Assembly (NCBI GenBank): GCA_023427845.1
Contig: JAEYZX010000069.1
Coordinates: 1 to 24,708, forward strand
DNA length: 24,708 nucleotides
From: Bacteroidota bacterium
GTDB lineage: Bacteria > Bacteroidota > Bacteroidia > Flavobacteriales > Flavobacteriaceae
Direction: 5' to 3'
A model generated the notes under the pieces. The model had not been told where the DNA came from. It ran no database searches and saw only the letters and a list, made by a program, of their open reading frames with translations. The position numbers were made by a program, and so were the translations under genes. Shown piece by piece: positions 1 through 6,864 of this stretch. Position 1 is the first letter of the stretch. Every line of letters starts with the position of its first letter.

Positions 1-527
1 TTCCATATCCGTGCCCCATCGAGATGGAATTTCAGGTTATTCGCATCGCAAACCGCACGAATTTTCCGCAGTTCTTCAACGTCATAACACGCCCCGCCGC
101 CTTTGTTTGTTGTATTCTCGACACAAACAAGACTCGTCAGCGGATTGTGGTAAAATTCCGGCGGATTTATGGCTCCAAGTACCTGATCGGCAGTTATCAT
201 TCCGCGTTCACCGTCGATCAAACAACACGAAACCCCGCTGTTGAACGAAACGCCACCGCCTTCATAATTGAACACATGCGCCCATTTATCGGCAATAAGC
301 TGCTCACCGGGCTGCGTATGAAGTTTTATTGCCGTCTGATTTGCCATTGTTCCCGACGGAAAAAACATCGCAGCTTCCATCCCGAAAATCGCAGCCACTT
401 TTTCCTGCAGGGCGTTTACGGTCGGATCCTGTTTATATACGTCGTCGCCCACTTCGGCCTGAAACATGTACCGAAGCATTTCGGGCGTTGGCTTCGTAAC
501 GGTATCACTCACTAAATTTATTTCCAT
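1..527 (-). CDS. ltaE: Low-specificity threonine aldolase, N-terminal part (runs off window)
   Basis: Cleaves L-threonine or L-allo-threonine to glycine and acetaldehyde; a PLP-dependent, cytosolic enzyme of the beta-eliminating lyase / fold-type I family. The minus-strand reading from ATG at 527 begins MEINLVSDTVTKPTPEML, the family's typical N terminus (SDTVTxPT), followed by GDDVYKQDPTVNALQ, MFFPSGTMANQTA (phosphate-binding segment), ENTTNKGGG and, at the window edge, FHLDGARIW (the conserved HxDGAR loop whose Asp contacts the PLP pyridine nitrogen). About 175 residues are visible of a usual 330-350; the Schiff-base lysine lies beyond position 1. The ATG choice is firm because homology starts immediately. 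It diverges from prfB across a repeat-bearing gap. The family assignment is clear; which threonine stereoisomer it prefers cannot be told. Confidence 0.93.
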   Translation of the reverse strand, partial: MEINLVSDTVTKPTPEMLRYMFQAEVGDDVYKQDPTVNALQEKVAAIFGMEAAMFFPSGTMANQTAIKLHTQPGEQLIADKWAHVFNYEGGGVSFNSGVSCCLIDGERGMITADQVLGAINPPEFYHNPLTSLVCVENTTNKGGGACYDVEELRKIRAVCDANNLKFHLDGARIW

Positions 528-545
528 ATATCGAAAAGGATGTCT

Positions 546-553
546 TATTTTTG
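546..553 (+). promoter_or_regulatory. Candidate -7 box (TATTTTTG) for prfB
   Basis: TATTTTTG matches the Bacteroidota TAnnTTTG -7 element. It lies 141 nt before the prfB ATG, so a transcript from here would carry the 601-641 hairpin in its leader. No convincing -33 TTG is seen, so support is modest. Confidence 0.3.
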
Positions 554-573
554 CTGAAGTTTCATTATTTTTT

Positions 574-672
574 GAAGCTATTCCTGCTGTCCGCTGTATC
601 TTTTTTTTTGGCCATGGCTTTAACCACGGCCCAAAAAAAAAGGATGCCGCTTCCATCAGGGCTAAACATCCG
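574..672 (-). repeat. Dispersed flavobacterial-type intergenic repeat with long hairpin (copy E1)
   Basis: Read on the minus strand this stretch has the order GATGGAAGCGGCATCC, T9, a GC-rich stem, A9, then GATACAGCGGACAGC. The centre (601-641) is a near-perfect hairpin: T9 plus GGCCATGG pairs with CCACGGCC plus A9, with one wobble, a single bulged C and a 6-nt loop. A second, shorter relative with the same flanking words lies at 23462-23560 (E2). It fills the gap between the divergent aldolase and prfB genes, so it is transcribed in the prfB leader if the box at 546 is the promoter. From memory such modules are common in Flavobacterium intergenic DNA; their function is unknown to me. Confidence 0.65.
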
Positions 673-693
673 AACACAAAATTATAATTATTT

Positions 694-1792
694 ATGACAA
701 ATACCGAACAAATCAAAGGTATTGTGGAGCGCCTTGGTGCGTTGAGGAGGTATCTTTGACGTCGATAAAAAGCTCATAGAAATCACCAACGAAGAGGAAA
801 AAACCCTCGCTCCCGACTTTTGGGACAATCCCCGCGAAGCCGAACTTTACATCAAGAACCTGCGTTCCAAAAAGCGCTGGATCGAAGATTACGAAAAAGC
901 GGTCAACCTCGCCGATAAACTTCAACTCGCATACGATTTTTTCAAAGAAGGCGAACTTTCCGAAGCCGAACTCGACGATGCTTACAATGCCGCAAATTCA
1001 CATATCGAGAACATCGAATTCCGCAACATGCTTTCCGATGAAGGCGACAGCATGAGTGCAGTCCTGCAGATTACCGCAGGCGCAGGCGGGACCGAAAGCT
1101 GCGACTGGGCCGAAATGCTGATGCGGATGTACATCATGTGGGGCGAAAATAACGGGTATAAAATCAAGGAACTCAATTTTCAGGCTGGTGAAGTCGCCGG
1201 AATCAAAACCGTAACGCTCGAATTTGAAGGCGATTATTCGTTCGGTTATCTCAAAGGCGAAAATGGCGTTCACCGTCTCGTACGTATTTCACCATTCGAC
1301 AGTAATGCAAAACGACATACGTCATTCGTATCGGTTTATGTGTATCCACTTGCGGATGATACCATTCAGATAGAAATCAATCCGGCCGACATTTCATGGG
1401 AAACCATGCGATCAAGTGGTGCAGGCGGACAAAATGTAAACAAGGTCGAAACGGCGGTTCGTCTTCGCCACCATCCTACCGGAATCATAATCGAAAACTC
1501 CGAAACCCGTTCCCAGCTCGACAACAAGACCAAGGCGATGCAGTTGCTGAAATCGCAGTTGTATGAAATCGAACTCAAAAAGAAGCAGGCGCTTCGCGAC
1601 GAGATCGAGGCCAAGAAAATGAAAATCGAATGGGGATCGCAAATCCGCAATTATGTAATGCATCCTTACAAGCTGGTTAAGGATGTTCGAACACAATATG
1701 AAACAAGCGACGTTGATGGCGTGATGAACGGTGAAATCGATGAGTTTTTAAAAGCCTACCTGATGATGATGGGACAACAAGAAGACTCATAA
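694..1792 (+). CDS. prfB: Peptide chain release factor 2 (programmed +1 frameshift)
   Basis: Class I release factor that reads UGA/UAA and triggers peptidyl-tRNA hydrolysis in the ribosome. Translation starts at ATG 694 (MTNTEQIKGIVERLGALRRYL) and meets an in-frame TGA at 757-759; shifting +1 at CTT lets reading continue from GAC at 758 to TAA 1790-1792. The joined protein is 365 residues, the same length as E. coli RF2. The SPF stop-recognition tripeptide is at about residues 199-201 and the catalytic GGQ at about 244-246 (SSGAGGQNVNKVETAVRL). The stop overlaps the next gene's ATG by one base, implying translational coupling. Regulation is autogenous: low RF2 slows termination at the UGA and favours the shift. 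An automatic call starting at 1028 would be wrong. Confidence 0.97.
745..760 (+). promoter_or_regulatory. prfB +1 programmed frameshift site
   Basis: AGGAGGTATCTTTGAC: an internal Shine-Dalgarno-like AGGAGG (745-750), a 3-nt spacer, the slippery CTT (754-756), the in-frame TGA stop (757-759) and the following C, which makes a poor termination context. This is the canonical RF2 recoding signal: the SD pairs with 16S rRNA and pushes the P-site tRNA-Leu from CUU to UUU. It is notable in a lineage that makes little use of SD sequences for initiation. Confidence 0.95.
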
Positions 1793-2328
1793 TGATGCAA
1801 AAATATGTGGCGTTGCTGCGCGGCATCAATGTGGGCGGACAAAAGCTGATCAAGATGGAAGCCCTTCGCAAGGCATTGCAGCGATTGCCAATCAAAAACG
1901 TGTCGACATACATTCAAAGCGGAAACATTATTTTCGAAAGCGAAAACCGCAACATCGAACAGCTTCAGCAGCAGATTTCTGAACTTATTAAATCGGAGTT
2001 CGGTTTTGATGTGAAGGTCGTAGTTGTAACATCGGCCGACCTTCAAAAAATCATTGAAAATAATCCGTTTATTGATCGGAAGATTGATGATCCCGCACAA
2101 CCATATGTCAGCATTCTGTCGGAAACGCCATCAGCCACCGCACTTCAAAGTTTGCGAAAAACCGACTTCGGTAAAGATGAATGGGTCAGCCACGAGCGAT
2201 GGCTTTACATTTTGTACGAATCCGCGGGGCAGACTAAACTTTCCAATTCGGCAATTGAAAAAATACTGGAGGTTTCGGCAACTTCACGGAACTGGAAAAC
2301 AATAGGAAAATTATTTGAAATGCTGTGA
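1792..2328 (+). CDS. DUF1697 family protein
   Basis: 178 residues, cytosolic, no signal peptide. The N terminus MMQKYVALLRGINVGGQK, followed by VSTYIQSGNIIFES, is the hallmark of the DUF1697 family (about 180 residues, ferredoxin-like pair of domains, biochemical role unknown). The C-terminal part has the family-typical segment around DEWVSHERWLYILY and ends ATSRNWKTIGKLFEML, where the conserved TxRNWxT motif is visible. The ATG at 1792 shares its A with the prfB stop (TAATG); a second ATG follows at 1795. The tight overlap suggests co-transcription with prfB, but that linkage alone does not give a function. Confidence 0.9.
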   Translation: MMQKYVALLRGINVGGQKLIKMEALRKALQRLPIKNVSTYIQSGNIIFESENRNIEQLQQQISELIKSEFGFDVKVVVVTSADLQKIIENNPFIDRKIDDPAQPYVSILSETPSATALQSLRKTDFGKDEWVSHERWLYILYESAGQTKLSNSAIEKILEVSATSRNWKTIGKLFEML

Positions 2329-2349
2329 ATTTTGGGATAGCGTTCTAAC

Positions 2350-2363
2350 AATTTTTAAAAATT
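2350..2363. repeat. AT-only palindrome in the gap before the beta-barrel gene
   Basis: AATTTTTAAAAATT is a perfect 14-nt palindrome about 20 nt after the DUF1697 stop, in a strongly AT-rich 90-nt gap. It could be a weak terminator hairpin or chance in AT-rich sequence. A near -7 box, TATCATTG (one mismatch to TAnnTTTG), lies at 2390-2397, suggesting that the next gene has its own promoter. Confidence 0.3.
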
Positions 2364-2418
2364 AAATTTTTTATATTAACGGTAAACCCTATCATTGCAT
2401 TTCACTTAACTTAAATTT

Positions 2419-3597
2419 ATGAATAAACTTCTACTTGCCTTTTTAGCTTTGGTATCGTTCGTTTCCTATTCCCAAAACCAGTGGCAGCCGGGTTATTATG
2501 AAACCACTACCGGATATCGCACCGACGGTTTGATTTTTAATAAAGATTGGAACAACAACCCAACCGACTTCTTGTTCAAACAAAACGAAACTTCACCTCA
2601 AATTCAATTTACCATCGATCAGGTAAGCGAATTCAGTATCAATGGAGTGTCCAAATTTGTACGTAAAACAGTGCAAATTGAGCGCTCAAGTTCAAAAAGC
2701 ACCTACATTCAAAAAGAAAAAACTCCATTTTTTAAAGAAGAAACACTATTTCTGCGCGTTTTGGTTGAAGGTAAAAACACATTATATGCTTTTAATGACA
2801 GCGGTATAGAAAAATTCTTCTATAGTGTGGAAGATGGCCCGGTTACCCAACTTATCGAAATCCGATATATCGGACCTAACACGGTTACCGAAATGATGAA
2901 CAGCCAATTTAGGAATCAGTTGTGGAATGCAGTCAAATGTGACGAGACACAGCTTAAGGATGTTGAAAATCTTAAATATACCGTATCGTCTTTAAGCAGT
3001 TACTTTGTTGAAGTCAATTCATGTGAAAATCCCGATGGGGTTACCTTCAAGCAAGTCCAGAAGAAAGGATCGCTGAACCTTAAGGCATTCGCCGGAATAT
3101 CAATGGCAAATATTAGTTTTGAAGGACGTACATCGGTTTATGGTTTCGACGCCTCTGGAATTATGCCGGCAATGGGACTTGAACTTGAATACATACTGCC
3201 AACAAATAATTCGAAGTGGGCTGTGATCCTTGAAACCAATTACAACATGTTCAAATCGGAAGAAAAAGTCGGAGGCAACCGAACGGTAGACATCAAGTAC
3301 AATTCTTTTCAAGTTCCGATAGGTATGCGGCATTACGTGTTTTTGAACGAAAACAATAAATTGTTCTTTTCCGGCGTATTTGCTGTAAATATTATAATGA
3401 ATTCAGAATTTGATTACAGCAACTCGACTGCCGATATTATACCTGACTCGCCACATTATAATTTTGGATTGGGTGCCGGATATGATATAGGGCGCTTTAG
3501 TACCGAAATTCGCTATTATACAAAACTCGATATCGTGCAGAATGTGGAAGGATCGTTCGGAAAGTTCGCCGCGGTATTCAAGTATAAAATCCTATAA
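2419..3597 (+). CDS. Secreted outer-membrane beta-barrel (porin-like/PorT-type) protein
   Basis: 392 residues. Residues 1-18 form a signal peptide (MNKLLLAFLALVSFVSYS, cleavage before QNQ). Residues 20 to about 195 resemble the N-terminal module of many Bacteroidota surface proteins (pattern PGYY, then DGLIFNKDW, then NPTDFLFK and a later QFTIDQVSEFSI), whose function is unknown. From about residue 215 (LKAFAGISMANISFEG) to the end there are alternating amphipathic strands typical of an 8-stranded outer-membrane barrel (SKWAVILETNYNMF, FSTEIRYYTKL, FAAVFKYKIL). The C terminus ends in an aromatic/hydrophobic strand, as expected for BAM-inserted proteins. Nothing shows a substrate. It probably has its own promoter; lpxD begins 9 nt after its stop. 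Confidence 0.75.
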   Translation: MNKLLLAFLALVSFVSYSQNQWQPGYYETTTGYRTDGLIFNKDWNNNPTDFLFKQNETSPQIQFTIDQVSEFSINGVSKFVRKTVQIERSSSKSTYIQKEKTPFFKEETLFLRVLVEGKNTLYAFNDSGIEKFFYSVEDGPVTQLIEIRYIGPNTVTEMMNSQFRNQLWNAVKCDETQLKDVENLKYTVSSLSSYFVEVNSCENPDGVTFKQVQKKGSLNLKAFAGISMANISFEGRTSVYGFDASGIMPAMGLELEYILPTNNSKWAVILETNYNMFKSEEKVGGNRTVDIKYNSFQVPIGMRHYVFLNENNKLFFSGVFAVNIIMNSEFDYSNSTADIIPDSPHYNFGLGAGYDIGRFSTEIRYYTKLDIVQNVEGSFGKFAAVFKYKIL

Positions 3598-3606
3598 AAT
3601 CAACCT

Positions 3607-4596
3607 GTGAAAAAATTTACGTTAGCCCACATCAGTGATCTTGTGAATGGTCAGATCATCGGTAATTCTGACAAAGAAATCGGCTCGCCGGAACAGCTCG
3701 AACTGGCAAAAGACGACCAGATATCATTCATTGGGCATAAAAAGTACGAAAGACTTTGGGAAAAATCACAAGCCGGCGCAGCTATCGTAAACAATGATAT
3801 TTCGATAGAACCTGGAGAAGGCCGCGCTTTCATAAAAGTGGACAATGCCGACCTCGCAATGTCGAAGGTTCTTGAATTGTTTGCACCGCCGCCGCCACAA
3901 TTCGATCAGGATATTCATTCAACCGCAGTCGTACACGGTACAGCAACCATAGGCACAGGTGTCAAAATCGGTGCGGGATGTTTTGTGGGGCCAAACGCGA
4001 AATTGGGCGACAACGTAATTCTTTATCCCAATGTAACCGTGATGGACGAATCCACCATAGGCAACAATTCGGTTTTGTGGCCCGGCGCGGTTGTCCGCGA
4101 ACGCTGCCATATCGGGTCGCATTGCATCCTGCATCCAAATTCAACAATCGGGGCCGATGGTTTCGGTTTCCGTCCGGATCCGCAGAAAGGGCTTGTCAAA
4201 ATACCGCAAATCGGCAATGTCGTTTTGGGCAATGGTGTCGAGATAGGCGCCAACTCGAGCGTCGACCGCGGAAAATTCAGTTCTACCGTACTCGGCGATG
4301 GCTGCAAAATTGACAATCTTGTCCAAATCGGCCATAATTCGGTTTTGGGGAAATTCTGCATCATGGCGGGAAACAGCGGACTTGCAGGGTCGGTTACGCT
4401 CGGAAACGGTGTCATTATCGGTGGGAGCGCTTCAATAAAGGACCATCTCACAATTGGCGATGGCGCGATAGTCGGAGCCGGCTCGGGTGTCGCAGCCGAT
4501 GTACCGGCAGGCGTGACCGTCTTGGGTTACCCGGCGGTAGAGGCTCGGACGGCACTCAAACAATGGGCCTTGCTAAAAAAGATGGCTACAAAATAA
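3607..4596 (+). CDS. lpxD: UDP-3-O-acylglucosamine N-acyltransferase (LpxD-type), GTG start
   Basis: Transfers a 3-hydroxyacyl chain from acyl-ACP to the 2-amino group of UDP-3-O-acylglucosamine, the third step of lipid A synthesis, in the cytoplasm. 329 residues, near the usual 340. The N-terminal uridine-binding domain (about 1-100) contains DQISFIGHKKY and AGAAIVN; about 105-310 is a left-handed beta-helix of hexapeptide repeats (VVHGTATIGTGVKIGAG, GDNVILYPNVTV). DNLVQIGHN places the expected catalytic His at residue 243, and TIGADGFGF matches the family. The C terminus (KQWALLKKM) is the short helix. The start is GTG; no ATG lies nearby in frame. Bacteroidota often carry more than one LpxD-like gene, so this may be a paralogue rather than the main enzyme. 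Confidence 0.88.
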   Translation: MKKFTLAHISDLVNGQIIGNSDKEIGSPEQLELAKDDQISFIGHKKYERLWEKSQAGAAIVNNDISIEPGEGRAFIKVDNADLAMSKVLELFAPPPPQFDQDIHSTAVVHGTATIGTGVKIGAGCFVGPNAKLGDNVILYPNVTVMDESTIGNNSVLWPGAVVRERCHIGSHCILHPNSTIGADGFGFRPDPQKGLVKIPQIGNVVLGNGVEIGANSSVDRGKFSSTVLGDGCKIDNLVQIGHNSVLGKFCIMAGNSGLAGSVTLGNGVIIGGSASIKDHLTIGDGAIVGAGSGVAADVPAGVTVLGYPAVEARTALKQWALLKKMATK

Positions 4597-4623
4597 TCAC
4601 CAAACACTCTTTGTTTACTAAAT

Positions 4624-4669
4624 AAAAAGAGCCACAAATGACGTAGATTCGTGAATTTGTGGCTTTTTT
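4624..4669. terminator. Bidirectional rho-independent terminator
   Basis: AAAAAGAGCCACAAAT (4624-4639) pairs with ATTTGTGGCTTTTTT (4655-4669) across a 15-nt loop; A and T runs flank the GC core on both sides, so it can serve lpxD (plus) and the PiT gene (minus), whose stops face each other here. Confidence 0.88.
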
Positions 4670-4688
4670 GTAAACTGCCTTATATCTT

Positions 4689-5969
4689 TTAAAGGAAAAG
4701 ATTGAACACCCAATACAGCAGTGCTGCAAGCAACGCCGAAATCGGGATCGTGAGCACCCATGCCCAAATAAGGCTGACCGTCACTCCCCACCGCACTGCT
4801 GAAACCCGTTTTGTTAATCCGACACCTATAATTGAACCTGTAATCGTGTGTGTCGTGCTTACCGGTACTTTCATGTGTTCGGTAAAATACAGCGTCAGCG
4901 CACCGGCGGTTTCTGCTGCAACACCTTCAAAAGAAGTCACCTTGGTGATTTTGGAACCCATGGTTTTTACAATTTTCCAACCCCCGCTCAATGTTCCGAT
5001 TGCTATGGCCGAATAACAGGCAAGCGGTATCCATTCGGGCATCGTTCCGGCCACATCTCCATGAGGAAGTTCTACTTGAAGCCATGCGGGCATTTCCATC
5101 ACTGTTGTGCCGCTTGTGTGAATATATACGGCAACTGCCGCAGCAATTATACCCATTACCTTTTGCGAGTCATTTCCACCATGACCAAGACTAAACGCCG
5201 CAGACGACAGCAACTGCATTTTTCTTAACCAATACTCAGACTGTGAAAGATTCATCCGGCTAAAAGCAAGGCAAAATGAACTGATCGACAAAATGATAAA
5301 GGCAATCAGAAACCACTTGATGTTGTGGCTTTCAAAGACCACACTCCAAAAATGGGATTCGAAGCGCGGTTTCTCGATCGCATCGTACGAAATCATCTGA
5401 ACGGCGACAAACCAGACTGTGCCTATCATCAACAACACTGTAAAAGTCGTGGCAAAAATATTTTTCCGGGACGAATTCAGCAGCCAAATCGATATTAGAA
5501 AGGACGCCAATGCGCCCAGCAGCGGTGCAAGTACAATAAATATGATGATGATCAAAACCCCTGAAGGAAGTTGTCCGGCTTTATCGGCATACCAATTGAC
5601 GACATCAAAACCCGCATGGGCAATCGCAGCTCCGGCAAATCCGCCAATCAATGTGTGCGAAGAACTCGACGGAATTCCCTGCCACCATGTAAAAAGATTC
5701 CAAATTATCGCCGCAATCACGCCTGTCAATATTACGACGAGGTCAATTTCCAGCGTCTTGGCTGTTTTAGCGACTGTATCGGCAACGCCAAATCCAAAAA
5801 CCCAGTAGGCTGCGAAGTTGAAGAAAGCAGCCCACGCAACAGCTTGAAATGGTGAAAGTACTTTGGTAGCCACAACGGTTGCAATTGCATTCGCGGCGTC
5901 ATGGAAACCGTTGATATAGTCGAATACCAGCGCCAATACGATAATGACAATAAGTAACGTAAACTCCAT
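4689..5969 (-). CDS. pit: PiT-family inorganic phosphate permease
   Basis: Low-affinity phosphate symporter of the inner membrane. 426 residues with many hydrophobic segments. The first signature, YINGFHDAANAIATVV, is at residues 18-33, and its inverted-repeat partner GHGGNDSQKVMG follows in the second half; each half also has the conserved serine/histidine loop (GIPSSSSHTLIGG and VPVSTTHTITGS). Ends in a hydrophobic helix (LLAALLYWVFNLFL). It starts 24 nt after the DUF47 stop, in the usual DUF47-then-PiT operon order, and shares the 4624-4669 terminator with lpxD. The counter-ion (H+ or Na+) cannot be decided from sequence. Confidence 0.95.
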   Translation of the reverse strand: MEFTLLIVIIVLALVFDYINGFHDAANAIATVVATKVLSPFQAVAWAAFFNFAAYWVFGFGVADTVAKTAKTLEIDLVVILTGVIAAIIWNLFTWWQGIPSSSSHTLIGGFAGAAIAHAGFDVVNWYADKAGQLPSGVLIIIIFIVLAPLLGALASFLISIWLLNSSRKNIFATTFTVLLMIGTVWFVAVQMISYDAIEKPRFESHFWSVVFESHNIKWFLIAFIILSISSFCLAFSRMNLSQSEYWLRKMQLLSSAAFSLGHGGNDSQKVMGIIAAAVAVYIHTSGTTVMEMPAWLQVELPHGDVAGTMPEWIPLACYSAIAIGTLSGGWKIVKTMGSKITKVTSFEGVAAETAGALTLYFTEHMKVPVSTTHTITGSIIGVGLTKRVSAVRWGVTVSLIWAWVLTIPISALLAALLYWVFNLFL

Positions 5970-5993
5970 ATCTGCTATTTTACCTATTAGTCA

Positions 5994-6638
5994 TTACGAG
6001 CGTTTCACCACGATCTGCTCAAGTACGTTTGCGACACTTTTGCATTTATCGGAAGCAGATTCCAATGCCGATAAGACTTCTTTGTATTTAATAATGTTCT
6101 TCACATCGGTCTCGTTTTCGAAAATATCGGCTACGGCCTTATCATGAACATTATCTGCTTTACTTTCAAGTTTGTTTATCTTTTTGCAGGCATCGGTAAT
6201 CTTCTTAAGTTTTTTCATATCCTTAAGCTCGAAAACCGCAGCGCCTATCAACTGGGATGCTTCAAGGTTGATCTCAGTCAGTTTTCGGATGGACTTCGTA
6301 ATTTTCTCGACCTGGTAAAGCCGCATTTTGCTTGCGGCACTATGCATGTAATCGGCCACGTTGTCGATTGATTTTATAAGCGAATGAATATCTTCACGGT
6401 CAAACGGAGTAATGAAATTAGTACTCAACTCAAGATGTGTGCGGTGCGTGATATCCTCGATCTTTTCCTCAAGCTCCTCAATTTTTCGAAAGTAGGCCTC
6501 GCGTTCCTGCTTTGGAGCATGGATGGCTTCGTGTAAGGTCTCTGCCAACGATATTAAATTTGTAGCCGCTTGTTCAAACAATGGGTAGAACTTTTTGTCT
6601 TTCGGAACAAAGTATTGAAAAAAATCGTTTAGAGACAT
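5994..6638 (-). CDS. DUF47 / PhoU-like regulator of phosphate transport
   Basis: 214 residues, all-helical, cytosolic: MSLNDFFQYFVPKDKKFYPLFEQAATNL is broken into the family's usual start (F-x-P-K-D-x-x-F-x-x-L-F), followed by long coiled helices with acidic patches (LEEKIEDITHRTH, SIDNVADYMH, KLESKADNVHD). These E/DxxxD/E clusters are the metal-binding positions of PhoU-like proteins. The family is normally encoded with PiT permeases and is thought to modulate them; here it is the first gene of the two-gene operon. A promoter box TACATTTG lies 20 nt upstream (6658-6665), and a perfect palindrome (6671-6691) sits directly behind it. Confidence 0.92.
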   Translation of the reverse strand: MSLNDFFQYFVPKDKKFYPLFEQAATNLISLAETLHEAIHAPKQEREAYFRKIEELEEKIEDITHRTHLELSTNFITPFDREDIHSLIKSIDNVADYMHSAASKMRLYQVEKITKSIRKLTEINLEASQLIGAAVFELKDMKKLKKITDACKKINKLESKADNVHDKAVADIFENETDVKNIIKYKEVLSALESASDKCKSVANVLEQIVVKRS

Positions 6639-6657
6639 ATTTATTGAATTTATGCCG

Positions 6658-6665
6658 CAAATGTA
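6658..6665 (-). promoter_or_regulatory. -7 box for the DUF47-PiT operon
   Basis: On the minus strand TACATTTG fits TAnnTTTG exactly, about 20 nt before the ATG, which would leave a leader of roughly 12-15 nt. The palindrome at 6671-6691 begins 5 nt upstream and would overlap the -33 region. Confidence 0.6.
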
Positions 6666-6670
6666 ATTCG

Positions 6671-6691
6671 TTAATGTTAACTTAACATTAA
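6671..6691. promoter_or_regulatory. Perfect 21-bp palindrome, candidate phosphate-responsive operator
   Basis: TTAATGTTAA, one central C, then TTAACATTAA: 10-bp arms, no mismatch. It contains overlapping TTAAC words on both strands, loosely similar to the TTAACA half-sites of some phosphate-responsive response regulators. It is placed between the divergent DUF47-PiT operon and the PiT-like gene, adjacent to the minus-strand -7 box. Binding protein unknown. Confidence 0.45.
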
Positions 6692-6834
6692 GAAAGCGTC
6701 AATTGTATATTTGGTGGGTTTCGAATAGCAATACATTGACAAATAAACAATTGCATTCCGGTTTTATGCTTTTATGGAAACAGTTTGATAACAATATCGT
6801 AAAGTTGGAAATACTTCTGAAACTCATAAGTTAA

Positions 6835-6842
6835 TATCTTTG
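6835..6842 (+). promoter_or_regulatory. -7 box for the PiT-like gene
   Basis: TATCTTTG followed by CGG fits the Bacteroidota TAnnTTTG element exactly, 22 nt before the ATG at 6865. A TTG at 6805-6807 is rather far (27 nt) for a standard -33 box, which could mean dependence on an activator. Confidence 0.55.
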
Positions 6843-6864
6843 CGGCGATTTATTTAACTTCCAC

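Noticed and set aside
24..515. 163-codon plus-strand frame at the window start
   Set aside because: It is antisense to the threonine aldolase, whose minus-strand reading shows clear family motifs.
694..1792. prfB as a frameshifted pseudogene or sequencing error
   Set aside because: The TGA sits in the exact conserved recoding context (AGGAGG, 3-nt spacer, CTT TGA C) and the joined product has the normal length and all motifs.
4023..4451. 142-codon minus-strand frame within lpxD
   Set aside because: It is a mirror of hexapeptide-repeat coding sequence; no motif or promoter.
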